Source: JBAYVY01 sp041674345
GTDB taxonomy: Bacteria > Planctomycetota > Phycisphaerae > Phycisphaerales > Zrk34
DNA: 5,410 nucleotides
NCBI GenBank assembly: GCA_041674345.1
Contig: JBAYVY010000253.1
Location: 1 to 5,410, forward strand
Direction of reading: 5' to 3'
The notes under the pieces were generated by a model, which was not told the origin of the DNA, searched no databases, and saw only the letters and a program-made list of their open reading frames with translations. A program made the position numbers and the translations under genes. This document shows positions 1-4,487 of this stretch, one piece after another (the first letter of the stretch is position 1; every line of letters starts with the position of its first letter).

Positions 1-816
1 AGCCGACCGTGCTGCACAAGGAACACCAGGCCGCCCGACGCTCACGCCGGGGCCGGCCCCGCCGCCTGCCGCGGCTGTCGGCGCAGAGCGCCAAGGCCAC
101 ACGCATCGATCACCTGTGCATGTACTCGTACCCGATGCGCGATCAGCCGTGGGTGGATTACCACATCAAGGACGGCCACAAGGGGCCGATCGTCTGGCAG
201 GCCAGGGCGGCGCGGTTCCGCTTGAACGTCGCCCATGAGTCCGACGGCCGCCGCCGCGATCCACGCTTCGCCTTGCCCTCGGCTCCACGCTGGCTCATCC
301 AGGCGTACAACCCGCTCACCGGTGAAACCAAGTACTTCGTCTCCAATGCCCCGGCGGGTGTGCCCATCGAGCGGATCCTGCACGTGGCGTTCAGCCGCTG
401 GCACGTCGAACGCAGCTTCCAGGACGAGAAGGATCAACTGGGGCTCGACCAGTTCGAGTGCCGCCGCTACGTGGCGGTGCGGCGTCACCTGATCCTCACC
501 GCGATCAGCCACCTGTTGCTATCGCGACTACGGCTGAAACTGATCGGTGAAGGACAGGTGGCGATTCCGGGGGCGGGGGAAAAAAATCCTGACCGTGCCG
601 CGGGTCCGTCGCGCCGTCGACGCCTCGATCAAAGCCGCCTCGCTGCGACCGCAAGCCCGGCGTAACCGCCTGCGACGCACCGCCGAGCACATCCGCCGCG
701 TGCAAGACCGCAACGCCAATGCCCGCCGCTCCCATCGCCGCCGCCGCATTCGCATGCCGCACCGCCTGGATATCGTCCTCGCATCCTGCCGCTGCCGCAT
801 CCCGCCCGACGACTAA
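1..816 (+). pseudogene. IS701-like DDE transposase, 5'-partial and frameshifted
   Basis: This is the C-terminal part of a cut-and-paste transposase. The frame is already open at the window edge (codons from base 3), so the N-terminus and the first catalytic Asp lie outside. The segment KYFVSNAPAGVP followed by RWHVERSFQDEKDQLGLDQ matches the end of the IS4/IS701-type RNase H fold, with the catalytic Glu in RWHVE and the trailing K..LGL motif. The Leu-rich helix LILTAISHLLLSRLRLKL follows. In this frame similarity stops near base 560 and a stop follows at about 663..665. The next frame (+1) carries the expected basic tail, ILTVPRVRRAV to RRSHRRRRIR, ending at TAA 814..816. The two halves are therefore one gene split by a single-base change in the run at 569..586. 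It is either a decayed copy or one rescued by slippage on seven A residues. IS ends and target-site duplications are not visible. Family assignment is by motif recognition only. Confidence 0.82.
580..586 (+). other. A7 homopolymer at the transposase frame break
   Basis: Seven consecutive A residues follow a G5-C-G5 stretch exactly where the transposase frame changes. Loss of one A (six A in the RNA) would join the upstream frame to the downstream one, reading GEKILTVPRVRR. A classic -1 ribosomal shift would not help, because the -1 frame meets TGA at 590..592. Transcriptional slippage at runs of A is known in some insertion sequences. A simple inactivating indel is the plainer explanation. 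Confidence 0.45.
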
Positions 817-836
817 CCCGCGTTGTCGTAATAACA

Positions 837-986
837 GACTGTTTCAATACTGATCACAAAGGGCGCGGAGGCGCAAAGACACAAAGAAGAGCGATGGGGT
901 TTGGGGTTGAGTTTCAATCGGTTCTGTTTGCCTCCGTGTCTTTGTGGCTTCGCGCCCTTTGTGATAAAAGCGGTTTTGAAACAGTC
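837..986. repeat. Large imperfect inverted repeat between convergent genes
   Basis: The outer arms GACTGTTTCAA (837..847) and its exact complement (976..986) are 11 bp and perfect. Inside them, 853..867 (ATCACAAAGGGCGCG) pairs perfectly with 951..965, and the pairing continues with a few mismatches through the AAAGACAC segment near 875..882 and its partner near 936..943. The central loop is about 45 bases. The element fills nearly the whole gap between the transposase end (816) and the methyltransferase stop (988..990, reading leftward), stopping one base from that stop codon. It could act as a bidirectional RNA hairpin or terminator, but it has the size and symmetry of a dispersed mobile palindrome. 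It shares the 11-mer AGACACAAAGA with the element at 4371..4487. Confidence 0.85.
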
Positions 987-987
987 A

Positions 988-1719
988 TTAAACCGCGGCG
1001 GGTATCGCCTGGCGCTCGATCAGCGACAGGGCGTTGGGGGTTTTGATGGCCATCGCGCCGGTGGTGGTGTGCATCAGATCGAGATGGATGTTCTGTTCCT
1101 GGAAGTAGCATTGGGCGGCCTGGCCCTGGCCTTTCCAGAAATAGAAGTCGTCGAAGATGATGACCCCGTTCGGCGACAGCAGCGGGTACAGATGCGTCAG
1201 TTCGTGGTAGGTCGAATCGTACCAGTCGGTGTCCAGTCGCAGCAGGGAGATGCGTTGGGGCAGGTGGGCGGGGAGGGTGTCTTCGACCTTGCCCTGGACG
1301 AAGCGGAAGAGCGAGGGGTCGTAGCCGGTGGTGGCCATGTTTCGGCGAACCTCGTCGAGTTGGGCGTAACACCACTTGTTGTGATCGGGGGCTTGATGTT
1401 TGGCCCATTCATCGTGGGCCGGTTCGCCGTTGTGTTTGATATCGTTGGGGCCGGGTTCGGTCATGCCGGTGTAGGTGTCGTACATCCAGAGTTGTCGGTG
1501 GGGCGTTTCGAGTTGTTGGGCGGTGAGCGCCATGAGCATGCAGCATCCGCCGCGCCACACGCCGCACTCGACCAGATCGCCCGGCACGTTGGATTTGACG
1601 ATGTGTTGCACACCGAGGTAGAGCATGAACAGCCGGACGGGATCGACCATGGTGTACGGCTTGCATCGCTCGAACTTGGCCATGAAATCGGCGTTGGCCT
1701 GGATGTTGATCTGGGTCAT
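988..1719 (-). CDS. TylF/MycF-family SAM-dependent O-methyltransferase
   Basis: The product is a probable class I SAM- and metal-dependent O-methyltransferase of the TylF/MycF/NovP family (macrocin O-methyltransferase type), 243 residues. Visible signatures are GDLVECGVWRGG (residues 47..58, SAM-binding loop), LWMYDTYTGM (77..86, acidic residue D81 after the second strand), VQGKVEDTLP (141..150), RLDTDWYDST (161..170) and GVIIFDDFYFW (185..195). D163, D165, D190 and D191 are candidate metal or catalytic carboxylates. Known relatives methylate sugar hydroxyls on macrolides, aminocoumarins or surface glycans; the acceptor here is unknown. I chose the ATG at 1717..1719 because it has an AGGA about ten bases upstream. 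A TTG start at 1770 would add 17 residues that do not look like family sequence. No glycosyltransferase or natural-product gene is adjacent. It is divergent from the gene at 1851 and convergent with the transposase remnant, so it may be accessory DNA. Confidence 0.88.
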   Translation of the reverse strand: MTQINIQANADFMAKFERCKPYTMVDPVRLFMLYLGVQHIVKSNVPGDLVECGVWRGGCCMLMALTAQQLETPHRQLWMYDTYTGMTEPGPNDIKHNGEPAHDEWAKHQAPDHNKWCYAQLDEVRRNMATTGYDPSLFRFVQGKVEDTLPAHLPQRISLLRLDTDWYDSTYHELTHLYPLLSPNGVIIFDDFYFWKGQGQAAQCYFQEQNIHLDLMHTTTGAMAIKTPNALSLIERQAIPAAV

Positions 1720-1779
1720 GGCGGGGATTCCTAAAAAATATTCGTCGATGGTTTTCAAGAGTATCGGCAAACGCTGGGG

Positions 1780-1819
1780 CGAAGTGTGAATAAAGGGGGA
1801 GGGACACTTCGTGTCACCC
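1780..1819. promoter_or_regulatory. Two overlapping, mutually exclusive small hairpins in the divergent intergenic region
   Basis: CGAAGTGT (1780..1787) is perfectly complementary to ACACTTCG (1804..1811). A second stem uses the same bases: GACAC (1803..1807) pairs with GTGTC (1811..1815) around a TTC loop, and two further G-C pairs follow a bulged A at 1816. The two stems cannot form together. The region lies 32 to 71 bases before the ATG at 1851, so it could be an operator, a leader hairpin pair or another repeat relic. No clear -35/-10 pair was found for either flanking gene. The AT-rich stretch 1731..1742 lies just ahead of the methyltransferase start. Function is inferred only from symmetry. 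Confidence 0.4.
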
Positions 1820-1841
1820 GCTAAACCCCCGCCCCCGGAAG
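1818..1841 (+). repeat. Short dispersed repeat, copy A (CCCCCGGAAG core)
   Basis: A 24-base segment matches 3578..3601 at 22 of 24 positions, in the same orientation. It begins CCGCTAA and ends CCCCCGGAAG. It lies in the leader of the gene at 1851, ending nine bases before its ATG, so its terminal GGAAG could serve as a weak ribosome binding site. The long identity between an intergenic and a coding location argues for a mobile or duplicated repeat rather than chance. Confidence 0.7.
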
Positions 1842-1850
1842 CGGTAAACT

Positions 1851-2627
1851 ATGGGCATGGGGACATTCGCATTGTTACAGGCGGACATCGCGGCTCCGTC
1901 GCTCGCGCAAACGCGCCAGGCGTTACAAGCCGTGGTGGACCGGGGCCTGCCCGTGGTGCCGACCGACGCGGGCGGCATCGTGCGCAATGCGTTCGGCGTG
2001 CTGGTCAAGCGGTTGCGACACGAACACGCCGAGCAATTGCATGATGCGTTCACGCAAGCGGGGTATGCGACGGTGGTCGTGGCGGAGGATCGGTTGCTGG
2101 ACCTGCCGCCGACGAAGGGGACGCGGTGTTTGCGGCCCGACAATGAGGCGCTGATGTATTCCGACACGCTCGACCGGATGCACCCGATCGCATGGGACCA
2201 GGTGTTGGTGATGATCGCGGGAGTGGTGGTGCGGACGAAGACGGAGCGGCAATGGCAAATGGCGACGGACTATCGGGGGGATGGCAATACGCCGATGCGG
2301 GTGGCGGCGGTGGAGAGCAAGGAGATCAGTGAGAACGAGCCGATGATGCAGTTGTTGCTGGGTGTTGAGCCGTGGCGTTTGAGTGTGCGGGGGATGGGAT
2401 TGAATTACGGATATCTGGGCGAGCGTCGGACGACGAACTCGGCGAAGAACTTCGCGAGGGTGTTGCGCGACATCGTGGATCATGCGAAGGCGGCGGTGGT
2501 CAGCCGGGGCATCGCGGCGATGACCGGTCGCGCCGATGTGCTGCCGGTGTATCCGACGATCGGGGCGTTCGAGGAAGAGTTGAGCTGGCTGGCGTGGAAG
2601 GCGGGGGGAACGAGTAGCGAGTCGTGA
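1851..2627 (+). CDS. Conserved-looking protein of unknown function, planctomycete type
   Basis: This is a 258-residue soluble protein with no signal peptide or membrane segment. I do not recognise a named domain. Residues 21..125 alternate predicted helices and strands: ALQAVVDRG, then IVRNAFGVLVKRL, HAEQLHDAFTQAGYATVVVAED, a DLPP turn, and WDQVLVMIAGVV. This suggests a small alpha/beta (ferredoxin-like) unit. The C-terminal third has GLNYGYLGERR (183..193), NFARVLRDIVDH (200..211) and VYPTIGAFEEELSWLAW (233..249). I associate this pattern of an Asn-Phe helix, a YP turn and a closing WLxW with uncharacterised planctomycete proteins; that is memory, not a search. Two in-frame ATGs (1851 and 1857) are possible. 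1851 is preceded by GGAAG nine bases upstream, which belongs to a repeat. The last codons SSES and the stop lie in the inverted repeat at 2612..2683, so the native end may be around AWKAGG. It may be co-transcribed with the HAD gene 61 bases downstream. Confidence 0.7.
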   Translation: MGMGTFALLQADIAAPSLAQTRQALQAVVDRGLPVVPTDAGGIVRNAFGVLVKRLRHEHAEQLHDAFTQAGYATVVVAEDRLLDLPPTKGTRCLRPDNEALMYSDTLDRMHPIAWDQVLVMIAGVVVRTKTERQWQMATDYRGDGNTPMRVAAVESKEISENEPMMQLLLGVEPWRLSVRGMGLNYGYLGERRTTNSAKNFARVLRDIVDHAKAAVVSRGIAAMTGRADVLPVYPTIGAFEEELSWLAWKAGGTSSES

Positions 2628-2683
2628 GTAGCGAGGAGATGAACTCGCCACTCGCTTCTCGCTACCCACGACTCGCTATACTC
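2612..2683. repeat. Inverted repeat carrying the stop codon of the upstream gene
   Basis: The left arm 2617..2635 (GCGAGTCGTGAGTAGCGAG) pairs with 2658..2676 with one mismatch over 19 bases, and GAGTA (2612..2616) pairs with TACTC (2679..2683) across a two-base bulge. The spacer is about 22 bases. Within each arm the unit GAGTAGCGAG is also repeated directly. The TGA of the 1851 gene (2625..2627) is inside the left arm, and the right arm ends five bases before the HAD start codon, so this element makes up the entire gap between the two genes. No T-tract follows, so it is not a typical intrinsic terminator. Confidence 0.85.
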
Positions 2684-2688
2684 ATGCC

Positions 2689-3339
2689 ATGAAGTATTCC
2701 ACGGTGATTTTCGATCTGGACGGGACGCTGGCGGACACGCTGGCGGACATCGCGCGACTGATGAACAGGACATTGCGAAGCCGCGGCTGGCCGGAGCATT
2801 CGACCGATGCGTACCGCAAGTTCGTCGGCGACGGGGTGCATAAACTGGTGGAGCGCGCGATACCCGCCGATCAACAGACGCGGATCGAGGAAGTGGTGGC
2901 GAACTATCTGCCGCTGCTGACCGAGGAGGGCGCGGAATCGGCGGCGTTGTACCCCGGCATTGACGCGATGCTTGATGCGCTGACGAAGCGCGGCGTGGCG
3001 ATGGCGGTGCTGTCGAACAAGCCGCACGATGCGACGAAGGCGGCGGTGGCGAAACTGATGGGCCGATGGAAGTTCGCCCTGGTGCATGGGCAGATCGCCG
3101 GTGAACCGCCGAAGCCCGACCCGATGGTGGCGCTGCGCATGGCCAAACAATTGAACGTCACACCGTCGCGCATCGTGTTCGTCGGCGATTCCAACGTCGA
3201 TATGGAACTGGCGAACAACGCGGGTTTCATCGCCGTCGGCGCCGGCTGGGGATTTCGCGGCGAACAAGAACTGCGGGCGCACGGCGCGGCCCACGTGATC
3301 CACGAACCGATGGAGTTGATGGGGGTGATGGAAGGATAA
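2689..3339 (+). CDS. HAD-family phosphatase, phosphoglycolate phosphatase (Gph)-like
   Basis: The 216-residue product is a cytoplasmic haloacid dehalogenase-superfamily phosphatase. All four HAD motifs are present: DLDGT with nucleophile D9 and acid/base D11; LSNKP with S109; the motif III Lys K142 in GEPPKPDP; and VGDSNVDMELA with D167 and D171 for Mg2+ binding. Residues 16..90 form a helical C1-type cap (LMNRTLRSRGWP to ANYLPLLTEEG), as in phosphoglycolate phosphatases and related beta-phosphoglucomutases. The PKPDP form of motif III and overall length fit the Gph group, which removes phosphate from 2-phosphoglycolate. HAD substrate calls from sequence are unreliable, and a pyrophosphatase or sugar-phosphate phosphatase is possible. 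The ATG at 2689 starts right before KYSTVIFDLDGT, the expected N-terminus. No Shine-Dalgarno is visible, since the preceding bases belong to a repeat. It runs convergently towards the dehydrogenase gene at 3396. Confidence 0.9.
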   Translation: MKYSTVIFDLDGTLADTLADIARLMNRTLRSRGWPEHSTDAYRKFVGDGVHKLVERAIPADQQTRIEEVVANYLPLLTEEGAESAALYPGIDAMLDALTKRGVAMAVLSNKPHDATKAAVAKLMGRWKFALVHGQIAGEPPKPDPMVALRMAKQLNVTPSRIVFVGDSNVDMELANNAGFIAVGAGWGFRGEQELRAHGAAHVIHEPMELMGVMEG

Positions 3340-3351
3340 CATCGTTGCTCC

Positions 3352-3383
3352 GCCGCTTGCGGCTTCGCGAAGCCGCAAGCGGC
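3352..3383. terminator. Perfect 32-base palindrome between convergent genes
   Basis: Bases 3352..3383 are exactly self-complementary, centred on TTCGCGAA (3364..3371), with arms GCCGCTTGCGG and its complement. It lies 12 bases after the HAD stop and just beyond the dehydrogenase stop on the other strand, a position suited to terminating both transcripts. In RNA it would form a 14-pair stem with a four-base loop, or slightly more. There is no T-tract on either side; instead a C8 run (3383..3390) follows on the + strand. Terminator is an inference from position, and it may equally be a mobile palindrome. Confidence 0.6.
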
Positions 3384-3396
3384 CCCCCCCGGAAGT
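3383..3396 (+). repeat. Short dispersed repeat, copy C, joined to the palindrome and the dehydrogenase stop
   Basis: The segment is a C8 run followed by GGAAGT, giving the same CCCCCGGAAGT core as copies B and D. On the minus strand it reads TAACTTCCGGGGG, so the dehydrogenase stop codon (3396..3398) abuts the core directly. It is contiguous with the 32-base palindrome on its other side. The match is too short to be certain on its own. Confidence 0.45.
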
Positions 3397-4361
3397 TAGA
3401 CGGCGGGATACCGCGGTGGCTCGCCGCGTAACACGGCCACCACATCGCGGACCACCCAGCTCATGTTCGCCATCGCCTGAGGGGTGCGCGACGCCAGGTG
3501 CGGCAGCAACTTCACGTTCGGCAAACCATACAAAATGTAATCGGCTTGCGGAGGTTCGGGTTCATGCACGTCAAGAACCGCTAACCCCTCGCCCCCGGAA
3601 GTTCGGACCCGCAGGGACCAGTCTCGCAATGCCGCGTTGTCGATCAACATGCCTCGTGCGGCGTTGATGAGCAGGCAGTCGTTTTTCAATTGCGACAGCG
3701 CGGCGGCGTCGATGAGTTGTCGGTTTTCAGGCCGGCCGTCAACGTGGATCGTGAGGATGTCGGATTCGCGGTAGAGCGTGGATTTATCGACGAAAAGGCC
3801 CTGGAAATCGGGGGGCAGGTCGAGGGCGTCGGGTTTGAGGATATCGTTGCACAGGACGCGCATGCCGATGGCGGAGGCGACTTGTGCGATGCGGCGACCG
3901 ATGCGGCCGACGCCGAGTATGCCCAGCGTCATGTCGCTCAGTTGTTTACCGACCTGTTTGGCGCGGATGGCGTGGAACGTTTTGGCGTCGATCGCTTCGG
4001 TCAAATACTTCCGGGGGCGGACGACATCAAGGATCAGTGCCCAGAGGTATTCGACGACGGCTTGTGTGTTGGCGTCGGGGGTGAAGACGACGCGGACGTC
4101 CCGGCGTCGGCAGGCGGGCAGGTCGATGTTGTCCAGGCCCACGCCGGCGCGTCCGACGACTTTCAGACGCGGCGCGGCATCCAGCAGCGCATCGTTAACC
4201 AGCGTGTAGGTCCGCACGACCAACCCCTCGGCGTCGGCCAGTTCACGATGCAACGCGACCGGATCGTCATGCGGTTGGCGCACCAGATGCGTTTGATCGG
4301 CGAGCCATTGTGCCGCCGCGTCGTCGAGGTGTTCGGTGAGAATGACTTTGGGCTTGTTCAT
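3396..4361 (-). CDS. NAD-dependent D-isomer-specific 2-hydroxyacid dehydrogenase
   Basis: The 321-residue enzyme reversibly oxidises a D-2-hydroxyacid with NAD+. It has the split fold: an N-terminal substrate segment with GRAGVGLDNID (70..80), then the Rossmann domain with LGILGVGRIGRRIAQ (146..160; G150, G152, G155) and the NAD-selective acidic D173 in VLCND. Catalytic residues are all present: R236 in NAARG, E269 in DVHEPEP and H288 in LLPHLASRT. Length matches short phosphoglycerate dehydrogenases, glycerate dehydrogenases and hydroxypyruvate or glyoxylate reductases without an ACT domain, so the substrate is open: 3-phosphoglycerate, glycerate or glycolate. The loop RDWSLRVRTSGGEGLAVLD (246..264) is about four residues longer than I expect between ARG and LDV, and TSGGEGLA is encoded by a dispersed repeat (3578..3602). 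The ATG at 4361 gives a standard N-terminus; no Shine-Dalgarno is visible. The gene lies 87 bases downstream of the solenoid gene on the same strand. Confidence 0.92.
   Translation of the reverse strand: MNKPKVILTEHLDDAAAQWLADQTHLVRQPHDDPVALHRELADAEGLVVRTYTLVNDALLDAAPRLKVVGRAGVGLDNIDLPACRRRDVRVVFTPDANTQAVVEYLWALILDVVRPRKYLTEAIDAKTFHAIRAKQVGKQLSDMTLGILGVGRIGRRIAQVASAIGMRVLCNDILKPDALDLPPDFQGLFVDKSTLYRESDILTIHVDGRPENRQLIDAAALSQLKNDCLLINAARGMLIDNAALRDWSLRVRTSGGEGLAVLDVHEPEPPQADYILYGLPNVKLLPHLASRTPQAMANMSWVVRDVVAVLRGEPPRYPAV
3578..3602 (+). repeat. Short dispersed repeat, copy B, inside the dehydrogenase gene
   Basis: The segment matches intergenic copy A (1818..1841) at 22 of 24 bases and shares a 14-base exact match, TCGCCCCCGGAAGT, with 5305..5318. 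On the coding (minus) strand it reads in frame as TSGGEGLA, residues 254..261 of the dehydrogenase. It lies in a surface-type loop between the catalytic Arg strand and the LDV strand, where extra residues could be tolerated. Confidence 0.7.
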
Positions 4362-4370
4362 GTCGGGTTA

Positions 4371-4487
4371 ACCACAAGAGGCACAGCGAAAGGGACGAAG
4401 GGACGGAGTGAAAGAGTCACAGTCCAATTTCACTTCGTCCCTCCGTCCCTAAGTCCCTCTCTTTGTGTCTCTGTGGCCCTCTGTGGT
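4371..4487. repeat. Large imperfect inverted repeat encoding the tail of the upstream gene
   Basis: The arms are 4371..4413 and 4429..4487. The outer part ACCACAAGAGGCACAG (4371..4386) pairs imperfectly with the complement of CTGTGGCCCTCTGTGGT (4471..4487). The inner part AGGGACGAAGGGACGGAG (about 4391..4408) pairs with the complement of CTCCGTCCCTAAGTCCCT (4441..4458) with two mismatches, and the right arm has one extra GGGACGA-type unit. The element fills the gap before the dehydrogenase start and extends into the upstream gene. It shares AGACACAAAGA with the inverted repeat at 837..986, so the two are probably related. ACCACAGAGG-type repeats are, to my knowledge, frequent in many bacterial genomes. 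Confidence 0.85.

Noticed and set aside
837..986. Terminal inverted repeat of the IS element
   Set aside because: Both arms lie on the same side of the transposase and enclose no gene, so they cannot be the two ends of that IS. The other end is outside the window.
901..1734. 277-codon open frame on the + strand opposite the methyltransferase
   Set aside because: It is antisense to a gene with clear TylF motifs, starts inside the inverted repeat and has Gly/Val-rich low-information sequence typical of a GC-rich shadow frame.
1720..1770. TTG start extending the methyltransferase by 17 residues
   Set aside because: The ATG at 1719 has an AGGA upstream and gives a usual family length; the extension MPILLKTIDEYFLG has no family support.
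1923..2669. 248-codon minus-strand frame opposite the 1851 gene
   Set aside because: It is Arg/His/Pro-rich shadow sequence. The plus-strand product has a normal amino acid composition and a plausible fold.
2662..3378. 238-codon minus-strand frame opposite the HAD gene
   Set aside because: The plus strand carries all four HAD motifs; the opposite frame is His/Arg-rich with no motif.
4007..4020. ACTTCCGGGGGCGG as a further repeat copy inside the dehydrogenase
   Set aside because: It is in the opposite orientation, read in a different phase (RPRK), and lies where the protein has normal family length, so codon content explains it adequately.
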